This document shows positions 26,862-42,764 of a DNA stretch of 64,000 bases, piece after piece (the first letter of the stretch is position 1; every line of letters begins with the position of its first letter). Location of the stretch: positions 17,637,356 to 17,701,355 of the forward strand of contig CM060470.1 of the NCBI GenBank assembly GCA_030544235.1. The letters are read 5' to 3'. Below the pieces are notes generated by a model that ran no database searches, was not told where the DNA came from, and was given only the letters and a program-made list of their open reading frames with translations. Source of the stretch: Lepturacanthus savala. Lineage: Eukaryota > Chordata > Actinopteri > Scombriformes > Trichiuridae. Both the position numbers and the translations under genes were made by a program.

Positions 26862-26903
26862 GTCATTATTATCATTATTATTATTGCTATTATTATTATT
26901 AGA
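26862..26903. repeat. (ATT)n microsatellite
   Basis: Imperfect cattattatcattatt run in the presumed 3'UTR of the Rex1-type LINE. Confidence 0.85.
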
Positions 26904-27010
26904 TTTTCTTTTCATTTATTTTGTATGCAGCAGGTCCCAAGTTACAAATTACATTAATTTATGGTATCTTTAACTTTTATGAATGACAATAAATAAATCA
27001 ACTCAACTCA

Positions 27011-27255
27011 AAGATCATGTCTTGGGTTAAAATGATCAATAAAATGATAAAAATCAATAAGAGTAAATATGCCTAGTTGAAATAAAATTAACATGTCACA
27101 GTACATTCACACTAAAAATGTCTAAAATTGTAATTTTAGATAAATAAAAAATAGCATTTTACAAAAATAAAAACGTGAAAAAATATCTACAAATAAATAT
27201 ATATAACTTAAAAGGGCTGAATTTTCTGACAACATGTTCTCTGAAGTCAGTCTTG
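27011..27255. other. AT-rich stretch downstream of the possible exon
   Basis: Very A/T-rich. If the minus-strand frame next to it is a last exon, this would be its 3'UTR, but no clear AATAAA signal is seen on the minus strand here. Confidence 0.45.
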
Positions 27256-27639
27256 TCATCTGTCTTTGCAGTCACCATCAAAAAGAGCAGGAAGAGCCTG
27301 CTGCCTCATCACTTTGGCAAGATACTGATTTTTGCAGCACTTGTGTGGTCGATGGGGACATTTTCCGGGGGAGACGATGAATGTGATTGAGGTGTCAGCA
27401 TCTTGCATCTTTGGATTAGAGGGATTGTGAGAGCAGCAGGTGGTGCCACAGCCAGTAATGGAAGTCTCATTTTCCTTGATGTAGAAAGGCGAAACCCCAC
27501 TGCCTTTTCGCTTCCTGATCGCCCTCAGCTTGAAAAGGCCGACTTTGCTGGTCTGGGATTCTGCAAGAATGAGAAATATTCTGTCACAGAAACTAGGACA
27601 TTTCTCATCTGAACCGGAGTTACAGGTAAATGACAAATG

Positions 27640-27642
<3 letters not shown>
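27256..27642 (-). CDS. Unrecognised cysteine-rich protein fragment, possible terminal exon
   Basis: A 128-codon minus-strand frame ends in TGA at 27256. I do not recognise the product. It is basic and cysteine-rich, with a CGTTCCSHNP cluster and later KCPHRPHKCCKN. Codon choice in the last 95 codons (many ATC, GTC, CTG, AAG, AGG) looks more like coding DNA than its surroundings. Inside the frame, ttctcattcttgcag (around 27555-27570) is a good splice acceptor, so the true exon may begin there with SQTSKVGLFKLRAIRKRKG. No signal peptide, transmembrane segment or known domain is visible. No companion exon was found upstream on the minus strand within this window. Alternatives: a retrocopy fragment, an old transposon gene, or chance. 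Confidence 0.35.

Positions 27643-27711
<69 letters not shown>
27642..27711. repeat. (TA)n microsatellite
   Basis: About 70 bases of pure alternating AT, adjacent to the start of the cysteine-rich frame. Confidence 0.97.
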
Positions 27712-27713
<2 letters not shown>

Positions 27714-28220
27714 CTGCAATGCTATAGGAGGCATTCCCTTAAAATTAAAATGCAATTAAAGTGCATGTACTGGTTTGTGTGCATGATTTTGTTCATAGTG
27801 ACTTGTTATTGTGACTTGTGACTTGATAGAAGGTTATTTATACAGTGGGTTTAACCGTGTCCCCTGAGCAGGTAGCATATTGTGTAATGATGTTACGTTC
27901 AACCGTGTTGGTGTATGTGCACAGCATGTGAGTCATCTAAAAGAAAAGTATGGTTTGTCAAATGGAAGAAAGCAAGCTATTTTTTATTTGTATATGCATT
28001 GACCAGCAGTAGTTGACCATGAGTCAGAAGGCCAGCGCAGCCTTTTCTTATGTTGGTTGTGCACCCTCCTATACAAGAAATGATCATTTACTGCACTGAG
28101 CCAAGCTTTTGTTCTTTTTATAAATTGTAGCCACACTTAGACCGCTCATTCATGCTCCATTATCACACAGTTATGCGAACACTTCTTCATTGGTGTTCAG
28201 CGGCTTCTTCTTCCTGTCAG
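27712..28220. other. Unassigned non-coding stretch
   Basis: Includes a short tandem gtgacttgttattgtgacttgtgacttg at about 27799-27826. No gene or transposon end recognised. Confidence 0.6.
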
Positions 28221-28322
28221 CAGACTGGGTAACGAAACAAAAAATCGAAATTTAAAATTCTCAACAATTCAATAATTGAAAAGATAGTCCAGGTTTCAAT
28301 CGCTACACGATACCCAACCCTA
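28221..28322. mobile_element. Short MITE-like fragment with 'tgggta' ends
   Basis: The left side reads gactgggtaacgaaac. The right side on the opposite strand reads agggttgggtatcgtgtagcg. The ends resemble the tagggctgggta type of fish hAT-like MITE. Only about 100 bases long and AT-rich inside. Confidence 0.4.
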
Positions 28323-28499
28323 GTTACGAGCAGCCATTTCATCCGTTGTGGCATTGACTGTTGACGCTAAGAAGGTTTAGTGCAGTTGATGCAAAAGTAG
28401 TGTGAGGTAACATCAGAATGGAACCAAAACAACTGATTGTTACATCTTTCACCTCCACCAAGTCCTCTTGGTTAGGTGTGAAAATGACCTAAGAGACCT

Positions 28500-29105
28500 G
28501 ATATTGAAATGTTACTCAAGTGAAAGTACAAGTAAAAGTTATCATTATACAGACTGTGTTACATTCGCATACATTATAACTGTTTTTATCACTAACAAAC
28601 ACATGAAAGCATTTAAATGTAATTTGGAGTCAATTTTAGATAACCTGGGTAGATTAACAAAAGCACTACATCATATAATATTACTTATATAATAGAGTTG
28701 TGATTAGTCAACAAACTGATCAATTAGCAACTAATACATTATTGGGCAACTATGTTGATAAACAACATTGATTTGAGCCAAGTCTGGGCAACAAAAAACA
28801 AATAATCAATTAACTGTTTCAATAATCAATAGAGTAATCGATTATAAAACAAGTTGTTAGTTGCAACCCTATTGTGTAAAATAATAGAAGATGAAAGTGT
28901 ATCACATTTTTAATTAATATATTTTAAATAGCACTTTTTACACAAAGTGCAAAATATATTTTTAACAAATAAAATAAAAAGATCATTTAAACAATAAAAA
29001 TATTAAAATATATTATTTAATGTCAAATCTGCATCTGAAAAGTAACTGCAGCTGATAGATAAATGTAGTAGAGTACAAAGTACATTTCCAGTTTAAAACT
29101 TTTCT
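28500..29105. mobile_element. 'aagtaaaagtac' MITE family, copy split by another MITE
   Basis: Left part gttactcaagtgaaagtaca (agtaaaag follows) and right part ctgaaaagtaactgcagctg with gtagtagagtacaaagtaca belong to an abundant fish MITE rich in TACTT/AAGTA. The complete 'gctgcaactaa' MITE at 28694-28870 lies inside it. Terminal repeats are eroded. Other copies: 54425-54960 and a fragment at 52655-52720. Confidence 0.65.
28694..28870. mobile_element. hAT-like MITE, 'agggctgcaactaa' family, short copy 2
   Basis: The left end reads agagttgtgattagtc. The right end on the opposite strand reads agggttgcaactaacaac. The interior has the same ATTAATCAATTAG-type sequence as 7141-7500 but is half as long. 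Nested in the element at 28500-29105. Confidence 0.65.
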
Positions 29106-30719
29106 GTATGAACTAAAAATAGACCAGACCTACAGTATGTTGAATATTCATTGAAGTTGTCATTTCACTAAGAATATATCTTAGTTATTAAAAGTTTCTT
29201 AAAATAATTTTACATTGTGATAGGTCCTGGGGTCCTAAGGGTCAGTTTTTGAATATGGACTGCGTGCAGTCATTTGTGAAAGGAATTTTTGAAACACAGG
29301 ACAGTATTTATAGAAGTAGAGCTTATAATCAACAAGATATTAACGTTCACCTCAATATGGGATATCTAAGTATAAGAAAAACAAACTGAGCTAATGTTAG
29401 CTGCCAGTTTAGATCTTGTGTCCACTGAACAGCTGAAAATACTGACTTTTAATGTGAAACTGCTTTAGTCAGTGTTTTTATGTTAATCTTTATTTTTAAA
29501 TGACCTGGGGGCATTTTGTGTCTTACATGAGCATTATATTTCGTTAAAGTCTCATTTTAGATGTTTTCTTTTGTTTAAATTTTAATTGTAGTCACGTTTT
29601 TGTCTTTTTGTCTTGTTTTATTTTAGTCAACTTTACAGTTTAATCAGTGAATGAAATGGTGTGGATGGATAGTTATAGAAGATGAAAAACCTCTCGAACC
29701 ATTAACACTGAAGGAATCTGAACCAAGAAGTTGCCAGCAGAAAAACAGAGACAACAACTCCCATAATCCCACACTGCCTCATGACATCATCTACTTCTGT
29801 TGTGTTGTTGTTTTGACTGAGAGGAAACAGCATATTGTGCATTTACGTGAAGTGGGAATTTGACACGGGGAAAGACAGTTTAATTTTGAAAGCGTGAACT
29901 CTTTCCCTCCCCAGAGCTCCAACAAGCTGCTGTCTGCAAATGTGATGATGAAGCAACTGAATATGTCAGCTAACTTCAGTGTAAAGACAAGTTTTAATGT
30001 GTTTTATACTCTGAGAGATGTTCCTCTATTCCCTGGCTGCTTTCTGTTTGCCAGTTCATTCCACACACACATACACACACACATACACACACATATGCCT
30101 TCAGGCACATAGGCTGCAATGTGTTGTTAAAACTGAGCACAACTGTGTAAAAAAACCTACAAACTGCAGTTTCTTACCTCCATCTGTTCTCGGTTCAGGC
30201 TCAATAAAGCAGGAGGAAGAGACTCACTGTCCCAGTCAAGCTGTTGAATGGCCAATAAAAGTAAACAGCATGACCACTTAATTGTCGACCGTTATTGTAT
30301 TATGTTACAGCTGCGTTATAATATTCATTTTTTTACTGGGATAGTGTTAATACAGCACTTGTGTTCGATGTTTGTACGGGTCTGTTGCTCTTAAAAAAGG
30401 ATCATACCATCGCGCAGAGAACTCTCCTGTCTTGACTGAATGACTGGTGGGTGACAGGTAACCATAGCAACAACACATATATGTTCATGTCATATGACAT
30501 GTGGCCTATTATTAGGTAGCACAGCCCTTTTATCTTTCAAAGATCATGCTGAAAGTACCAAATATCAATCTGAGGTGTCCGGTGCATTAGGAACCAATCA
30601 AAGAAAATCAGACTTAATTCAATGTATGAATTAAGTTGATGTGTGTATATTAGTGTATGTGTTTTCATTACATTGTTTTATGTATGTGTTATATTGTTGT
30701 ATGTTTGTGATATATAGTG
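29106..30719. other. Unassigned non-coding stretch
   Basis: Contains a cacacatacacacac stretch at about 30062-30094. A T-rich block at 29540-29635 (ttttagtcaac) resembles the edge of a fish MITE. A gctctttccctccccagag acceptor-like sequence lies near 29900, but no supported exon follows it. Confidence 0.5.

Positions 30720-30800
<81 letters not shown>
30720..30800. repeat. (TG)n microsatellite
   Basis: About 80 bases of uninterrupted TG. Confidence 0.97.
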
Positions 30801-30801
<1 letters not shown>

Positions 30802-32031
30802 CTACACAGTCAATACTGGAGGTGCCAATTACTGCAGCTGTGGAGATGACAGAAGAGCACACGAGTCTGCTGAGCAGTAACAAGCTGCTGCAGGAGAACC
30901 TCTTTGTCTCCAGATATCTCCAGTCCTCCTCTCCTCAGAATCTGCTCTCTGCCACCGTTCTGCCTCTACTCTCTTCCTGACAGCTTTTTTTTTTCTTTTG
31001 TCATTTTTTTTTTTGTATTGCCCACCTTTTCCCATTCCTTCCAGCTCCTGCCTCTGCTCTTGTCATTTTGTGTGGGCATCCAGCTGTCTTATTATACAGT
31101 AGCACTCTGCTTCCAGCGTACTTCTTCTTTCTCTTTCTTCTTCTGTACATCACCCCCCCCCTCCTCTGTCTCACTGCTCTCCTTCCCTTTCATGTCCTCT
31201 TCTTATCCGCCTACACACCCCTTCCCTGTTTATTTCTTAACAATTCTTTTTTAGGCAGCGACTCAAAAAGCCGCTATTAATTCTGTCAGAGAATACTTAA
31301 CGGCGGCCAAAGGTCAAGCGGTAATGCAACTGTGACTGGCTGTGTAAAAAGAGATTTTCATTTTGAACTCATCCATATTCTTTTCATAGGACTTTAAGAC
31401 GCTCACAGCTCTGTCAGTTATTCTGTGAACAGACCTGACACAGGGAATCTGCACTGATGAACTCGCTGCTCACTCTGCAGGTGAGCTTGTTCTTTGATAC
31501 CCAAGGAAGTGTGAAGGTTGAAGATTCCCAAAGCCCAAAAGTACATTGTGAGAAAATAAATATCCAAGTCCTTCTCGCAATAATTTTTTTTTTCTTTTTC
31601 GTATCCTGCTCTGCTGTTATAGACGGTAGATATTATTACCTCGGCCAAGGACGCAATTGTTTCAAGGGCCGTTGTCTGTGTTTTTTTTACAGAAAACAAA
31701 TCCTGGGATAATTTTGGCGGAACTCTAGCAGCTCCTGTTCAACTGCACCAGAATTGCCATAGTAACAGCACCAACGGAAAGTCCACGAGAAAATGGAATA
31801 GAATATTTTCTGTCCCAAATGGTGGCAGAATCACGTTTTACACTAAGAACAGGATAAAAAATGAATACATTTCAAAATGAATTACGACTTGTGCATGTTG
31901 AAGAGCAGAATGTTCTATTTCATGGTGTTCAGAATGGCTATAGCAGATAAAAATGGAAGGTTTCTGTTGTCCAAACATCCAACACTGTAGATCCAGGCTT
32001 CCATCTTACAACCATGTACATTAGAATGTGC
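30801..32031. other. Unassigned stretch with pyrimidine-rich segment
   Basis: From 30975 to 31255 the plus strand is strongly pyrimidine-rich (T- and C-runs with few purines). A GC-balanced unique patch at 31255-31440 contains a nuclear-receptor-like site (see findings). No convincing exon. Confidence 0.5.
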
Positions 32032-32510
32032 CAGGGGAGGCAAACTCAATTTAGGTCACATAGAACGCAATTTGACCTCAAGGGAGCCGGACCAGTAAAA
32101 AATGACCTATGAATAACCACACCTACAACTGTCTTCCATCCTTTTTATGTAAATAAATATATACATTTACATGATTAATTAACCTTTACTTGCCAAAGGA
32201 TGACATAAGAAAAAAAAGTGCAATTTTAACAATATACTGTATTCCATAGTCAATAATTCTGCTGTTGCATTACAATTAAAAACGTGTACTCACTGAGTAA
32301 TATTTACTTTTTTAAGCAGCAGCTGAAGTGATCACCTGCCTTACAACCCATTTACTCTTTCCCTTGAGTCCTGAAAGATGCTCACTGACTTCACATTTCT
32401 GTGAAAAAAGGACCTGAACCATATTTTGTCCTATTTTGTACAGTCATCCATTGGATCAGACTCTTTAGCAGGACAGTTCTGGCCCCCGGGCTGCATGTTT
32501 GACAACCCTG
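32032..32510 (+). mobile_element. hAT MITE, CAGGGG family, copy 1 (both ends present)
   Basis: The left end reads caggggaggcaaactcaatt; the right end on the opposite strand reads cagggttgtcaaacatgcag. These are the CAGGGGTGTCAAAC-type ends of a hAT family common in fish. The interior is non-coding and includes tggcccccgggctgcatg at the right. No exact 8-bp target duplication remains. Copies on the other strand: 47760-48158 and 60750-61185. Confidence 0.85.
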
Positions 32511-34593
32511 ATGTAGACGACGTTGTCCTCTCTTCCCCAATGTTCCAATGAAATAAGACTTTTGCTTTTTTTTTTTTTTTTTTTTTTTATAAATGGCCCC
32601 AAAGTGCAGAAAGTGCTGACTAGCTCTGTTTTAAATCATTCTCACAGTGAAAGTCATGGGACACTTATTTTGAAAAATGGATTTACATGCGACTTTAAGT
32701 TTTTCCAGATATTGCAACTTGTTTGGACTTTTTCACCCCATTCTGAACTTGGTGAAAGTTTCCACTCTGAGTGTCCTTCCCTTTGCTTATTAAAATGTTG
32801 GTTCTTACAGTTTCGAAATGCCACCCTTTCAATATATCAATGCAACTCTGCTCCTGCTCCCTTATTACTGTATCCAATCTAAAATATTTACAAACCACAG
32901 TTGATCCCAGAAGAGCTGTTATCATATGTGTATATGCGCCTACATAAACTACACAGTGTGAACCTGTTAATGCTGTAACCTTCCTCGCTGATGTCAAACA
33001 ACATTTGAGTTAAAAGCAACAGCAACAACCTGAAGGCTTCTATATGGCTGATCAAATAAAGGGAAAAATCAAATAACTGTTGCTGTGGTTACACCTGAAT
33101 CTAATCTGTGACTGCAAGTTCATGACAAATAAAGGTAATTAAGTTGACATTAAAGTCGTGTTAGAGTGAAATCTGAAGTATATCTGTCACAAAAACCTCC
33201 CGTTTGCTTTCACCTCTCATGGTTGATTTTCTTTCACTTATGATGCAGAAGTTTTGCAAAAGATTATGGATCCTTTTACAGCTCTGATCACATTCTCACG
33301 CCTTTAAATGCTGTATTGTAAATGATTTTCTCTTCCTCTGAAAAATTTAAATGAATTTCTCATCATTGTCAGCTTTGATCTGAAAGTTTATCACTTCACT
33401 TCTGAAGCCTGTAATCTGTGCACTCAAACTTAAAATGACACAAGTATGTTTGAACATCTTGTTCAAATGAACTATTGAAGCTTCCCAGCATAATTACAAC
33501 AAACAAAGAGATCAAGCCGTGCGGAGTTGCTAAATCATGCAGCCAAGATTTGTGAAATTCCACATTTTATGGTGGAAATTGTAAATAAATCAATTTAAAT
33601 AAGTTACTGTAAGTATTTAACTGTACATCAAGCATCAGCACCGTGACGAGATGACAGATGTGAATTTTTGTGAGGTTATTTTTTAAGATCCTTCTTAATT
33701 CTGAAGCTTTATGTCAACATTGTGTTAGTGATGTAAATACAACATAACATGAACATAACATAACATGATCATTATTAAATAATATTTTTCTTTTATTAGG
33801 GTGCAATCGCACTGAGCCTATTCCTACAGCTATAAAATGGCTGACGTAAGTCACAAAAAACTGCAGGATTTCTCATAGAGAATGAATAGGACAAGGTCAA
33901 AAAACTAGCAAATCATCAGTTGTTGACAACATTACTGTAGACGTAGAGGTAGTGTAGAAGAACTAAAACAAATCTAGAATTTTTTTCTTTTTCCACTCTC
34001 CTGCCGGCCGCAATTTACAACATACACACATGATTTTTCCCAACTTTTTAGAGAAACTTGTTCTGATTCTCACAATTTGGTCGAAATGTCTGAGAGATTT
34101 ATTGAATTTGAATGGGCAGCCTCTAAGTATGGCCATGTCTGTCTCTGCTCCTCATTGACTCCAATACAAAGTGCAATACAAAGTTTTCAGAGAGAAGCAG
34201 AACAGACCTCTGATTTAAACTTACCAGAAATATATTCTGTAGAAATATCAAATCACATCTAAACATTTGTGAAGCCCTTACAATGATGACGGTCTATGTT
34301 ATTTTCTAACAGGAGCTACCATTTTATCAGTTATGGCTTAAATGGGAGACCAGCGCAGAGGGAGAAAAATGCTGTTTTTGTCCACATTTCTGTCTGCCTC
34401 TACCTACAGTGCAGCCTTCATCATTGGCGGCCATCTTTAGTTGTTGTGGTAACCCATGAGGCTCAGGTTTATAAACTTATAAACACCTTGTGCTTATTAA
34501 CATGTTTAAACACTGCCCCACCCATACGCATATGATAAATCAGATTGACGTAATACAGTTCATAATTGTATTTGTTACAGAGACACACACATA
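32511..34593. other. Unassigned non-coding stretch
   Basis: Includes a run of 23 T at 32566-32588 and tandem aacataacatg units at 33741-33768. The short frames at 32523-32882 and 32695-32997 are unsupported. No repeat ends recognised. Confidence 0.55.
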
Positions 34594-34690
34594 CCAGTGA
34601 TGGACACTCAAGTTAGGGACTCAGACTCATGTTGCACTTTAGTCTCACACACAGAGACTCAAGACTTGAGTCTGACTCTTTCATTAATTT
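34594..34690. mobile_element. Possible 'gactcaagacttgagtc' MITE fragment
   Basis: accagtgatggacactcaag followed by repeated gactca/gagtct words and the palindromic gactcaagacttgagtc. These resemble the terminal part of a fish hAT-like MITE built of GACTCGAGTC repeats. Only one end is visible. Confidence 0.4.
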
Positions 34691-35389
34691 CATAATTCAT
34701 AATAATGTATGAAATATTGCCTGTTGTAATTGTATGCATTCTATATCTTCTAGTCCACGGCTTGATGCTATTTCAGACAGCTCATCAAGATATGTGACAA
34801 ACATTGAAAACTGAAGGCAGACAGAACAGAATGGAGAAGGGCACGCTGTTAAAATGCCATTTCAGCCTCCGGGCACAAAAAAAAAAAAAAAAGATGCACA
34901 TTGCAGAAGCGAGGAGCACTTTGTTGCCTCATGGCAGCAGGAGGAAAAGGCAGAATCTTAACTCTGCTGTGCTTGGTGACTGATTCCCATGTGGTACACA
35001 GATTGCATAATGAAGCTGGACCATGAACGCCCCACAGATGTTATTGTGAGGGACGCTGCCAGTGGTTGGCAGAAACATGCTTGAATGGCGCTGTGGGCAA
35101 GGGAGGAGAGAAACCTGCTGAGGGAGTCGACTGGCTGCAACGTGCCATGTGTTTGTAGGACGGGGAGGGGACGGCGGTGTTTGTTAGCAGGTTGATTATG
35201 TGCACTTCAGGATATAGAGGACCTACCTGATGATTGTGCCTACCTTTCTTCAGCTTTCTCAGGATTAATTGACTGCTACTCACATTCATAGGAGTGTGTT
35301 ACACCCTATAACTTGTTAAATTCCTGTCAAGGTTATCTACATGTTAACAACAAACTGTTTCTATGTTTTAGATTCCAGGATGGAGATGT
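34691..35389. other. Unassigned non-coding stretch
   Basis: A-run at 34877-34892 and a GC-richer patch at 35060-35190. No recognised gene or repeat. Confidence 0.55.
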
Positions 35390-35910
35390 TGGTCAGTCCA
35401 CCACTTTGGTCCAGAATTAAGTTCTTAAGACACATTATACCATGAGCAGTTTACAGCAATACTACGCCCTTCAGTCATTTCTATGGTTACGACAAATGTT
35501 TGACCACCTTTTGTTTGATGGACAGCAGTGAGACCCAATGGAAATTTCCCATGACGAGACCATCCAAAAGTGGTAGCCAATAGCCAAGGCTTTCAAACGA
35601 CATGTGATATATAGGAACTGTGCTACTTACAAGTTGGGCATACCATTTTCACAAATAAGACTGAAAAAGGGGGTGCATCATGTCTCAACAGTTATGCAAT
35701 GCTATCGTAGCACTACTAGTACAGCGCCTTTTTGGAGCATGCTAAAGTGCAGCAGCGTAAAGAACCGCTCATCTGAACATCTTCACACTCGACACTGCAT
35801 TCCCTTTGGTCCTTGCCAATACTATCACCAAGTATGAAGTTGATCTGATGAATGATTCAAAGGACATGTGAAGGAGAGTCATACAGACACACAGACAAAG
35901 ATGCGTTTCT
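35390..35910 (+). repeat. Possible old dispersed repeat
   Basis: The end portion (ccaatactatcaccaagtat, then gaagttgatctgatgaatg, then catacagacacacagaca) parallels a repeat I recall from fish genomes that ends in acagacagaca. No second copy was found in this window, so support is weak. Confidence 0.3.
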
Positions 35911-39972
<4,062 letters not shown>

Positions 39973-39984
39973 ATTCGTCACTCA

Positions 39985-40273
39985 TCAAGGATCAAGATTA
40001 TCGCCAAAACCAGAAAACCAATGAGCATTATGCAAAAACTCGCATTGCTTTTTTGTTATATTAAAGGCTTTGCAGCAGAAGCATGCATTCCTAAGTCTGT
40101 TGGTTCTTCTTGGCAGAATAAATCTGCAGCCAGTAGGAAGCAACATGAGCTCTTTAGACGGGAGCAGGCTCGGATCAGCCAGGATTGAACGGGCTTTCTT
40201 CAAATTTCTGACTTTGTGCAGGTTGGAGAGATTATTCCGGGTTACGCCTGCGACCTGCTTCTGCCCACTTTAA
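39985..40273 (-). pseudogene. LINE reverse transcriptase C-terminal fragment (CR1/Rex1 group)
   Basis: The minus-strand frame reads NNLSNLHKVRNLKKARSILA, then DPSLLPSKELMLLPTGCRF, then TNRLRN. This is the terminal motif set of CR1/Rex1-group LINE polymerases: the LLPSGRR-like segment and a following TNRLKNSF-like segment. Only about 70 codons survive and the polymerase core is absent, as expected for a heavily 5'-truncated insertion. It is distinct from the copy at 25545. Confidence 0.7.
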
Positions 40274-40728
40274 CTCTTTATATACCCTACAGGCCAATCC
40301 ATGCTTTTGAGACTAACAGGTTCGTATCAGTGGATAAGTAAGAATGTGATGAAACTGAAAAGATGAGTGAAAGCATGAGAATTATACATTAAAATTTGAG
40401 GAGAAAATGTCTTAAGCATACACAATGAAGAAGATAGAAGCTTATAAATACATTTAAAAAGGGATACCATTAGTAATTAAGATTGTAAGCCCTGGTCATA
40501 GAACAATTTGCATTGAAACAGGAATAAATCATTATTATCAATGTTATATTTCTGTGTAGGGATCTCAAAGAGATGACTAACTGATTTATTTTTAATGTTT
40601 AATTTTGGCAGTGCATCTGTATTTGGATTATATTCAAAAGGACCAGCATGAAAGAAGGATGATATTTAAGACTGATAGAAATATTATTGTCATCTGTTTT
40701 GTCCCTTTGCTTTAAGATTCATGTCTTA

Positions 40729-40754
40729 TATAGAATCTATATATAGATTCTATA
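40729..40754. repeat. Perfect 26-bp palindrome
   Basis: tatagaatctat followed by atatagattctata is self-complementary throughout with no loop. Confidence 0.9.
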
Positions 40755-42764
40755 AAACACAGCAAAAAGAACTGTGTGATTTGGGTGATGTCTTTTGTCT
40801 TAACTGAACAAAGTGATGATTTAAGAGACTTAATGTTCCATGACATCGTGTGAAAAAGCCCAGAAATGTTCAGGTGGTCAGAGGAGGAAAAAATGGAACA
40901 TTTATTTAACTCGATGTGTTTAGGTCTGCAAACTTTATTTCAAAAGCCTGGGAAAAAAAGGTAGTGTAGTAGTGTTTCAGCTTCTTTTGTTTCTTTCTTA
41001 ACAATCTTAGCCTTTTACATTTACCTTTTAATTGACATTTTTGGTGCCTTGTAAACCTACAATAATGCAATTAATTTCATTTCATCATTCATCTGTAATT
41101 GATTTAGCTCTGTGAAAGCAGTTTATTTACTGTCAAAAACTTTTCCACACATAGATATGCATATTGAAACTTAGTCAGTGAAGTAGACATAAATCATATG
41201 TATATTGAACAATGATGATAACATTTTTTTATTTAGCACCTTTCTACAAACAGTATTTCCAAAGTGCTTGAGCAGAAAAAAAGCAAAAACAGTTGAAAAG
41301 CAAAAAACTCAGTATACTAAGTTAAGACAACAATAGGACAAATCAGACAAAAAGATGGTAGAGAGGAAACTGGATGATGATGAAAGATAAAAATGGTAAA
41401 GAGATAAAAGACAAAACAAAGGTCACAACTTGCCCCACCGATTGTGGGGATTTCATAGAATTCAATTATTTTTTCAGAAAAACTATGCCTTTTCAACACA
41501 CATATGACTTTTAGTTTTAAGCTTCTATTTTTATTCTTCAAACAACTTCTCATGTGTGCAGCTGCACCATTATCGTTCCTATGATTACTCCTGTTTTGAC
41601 ATCTTTTTTGCCTTTCACGTGTGTAGAATAGTTATGAGCACAGATTGTTATATGATACCTGTCATATCCAGTTGTTTCAGGTATAAAAAAAATCACAAAT
41701 TCAGCCAATTCTGTTCAGGTTACTGAAGTCTTGTCATTGAAAAACCTCACCCGTGCTGATGGACTGTTAAAAAGCTCTAAACACAATAACACATATCGAC
41801 ATATTGTCCACTTATAGTTTAAATGAGCTTGGCCTATGCACTAAACCATATCAAGATGATGTTCCTCCCCAGTGACACAGCAGACTAAATTACCATAAAT
41901 GGCAGAAAGCTAATTAGAATGGAGCCATCCATTGGGGTTATTGTACTCAGGGTCACTGCCACTACAGACGAGCAACAACAGCAGGTTCCATTAAGCAACA
42001 ATCACTGGGTCATTTCATCTCCAGGTGGCAAGAGCATTTTATTATTAAGCTATGATGCCTATCAAGCATATCAGTCATTCCACTATATGCTATTTGCATT
42101 ATGGAAGGTCTTGGAAAGGACGGTGAGCCAGAGAGTACAAAATGGTGGAAATTTTCATAGACTGTAAGCTGTTTTACAATATTCCTCTCCACTGTCTGAG
42201 TAAAACCTGCTCCACCATAGGAACAGTTTACAGATTGTTATAAAACAATAGTCAATGGATGTGCACCACTGACTATGTGAGTGTATAGTCCCATTAGCAA
42301 ACAAGCTAACAGAGGAAATTGAAAGAATCAAAAACAGCTGCTAGCTAGCATGTTCTCAAATGGTTAGCTTGTTGGCAGTTAGCATGTCAGCGGATTTCAA
42401 GTTCTAAGCTCAAATGAACACAATTTAAGTTCTATCATACTACAGTTCAAAAGTTATTAAATGTTTTCGTAGATCATTGCTTCCAAAGATAATTATCACT
42501 TAGATGGTATTTTAATCTTTAACAAAATGTAACTACTGGAACTAATTAACTTATGATTCTAGAAATATCCACACATAATATATGTGTTTAAAATCCTTGG
42601 TATAAATCAACAATTTATAATAATTGATGGATACACAGTAGTATGGAGCTGTATTAATTAGGATAGAAATAAAATAGAGCTGGTTATTTAATAAAAAAAA
42701 AAGAAAAAAATGTTAAACGTGTAATAATGGATGTGTTGTATGTAGTTTTGATTGACAAAGTGAC

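Larger units (their letters stand above)
25545..27010 (+). mobile_element. Rex1/CR1-type LINE 3' portion, interrupted by a Tc1 MITE
   Basis: Part 25545-26440 encodes a broken reverse transcriptase C-terminal half. The part from 26813 to about 27010 (through atgacaataaataaatcaac) looks like its 3'UTR and AATAAA-style tail. The two are separated by a complete Tc1-derived insertion at 26450-26810. The 5' half of the LINE is absent, as usual for truncated insertions. Family placement is from motif memory (the LLNS end and the gacaataaa tail); another CR1-group clade is possible. Confidence 0.75.

Noticed and set aside
31304..31316. DR1-like site considered as an annotated regulatory feature
   Set aside because: A single 13-base motif is expected by chance in 64 kb; kept only as a low-interest observation.
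41225..41290. atttagcacctttctacaaa considered as a known fish repeat start
   Set aside because: Only one short phrase matches memory and no second landmark follows.
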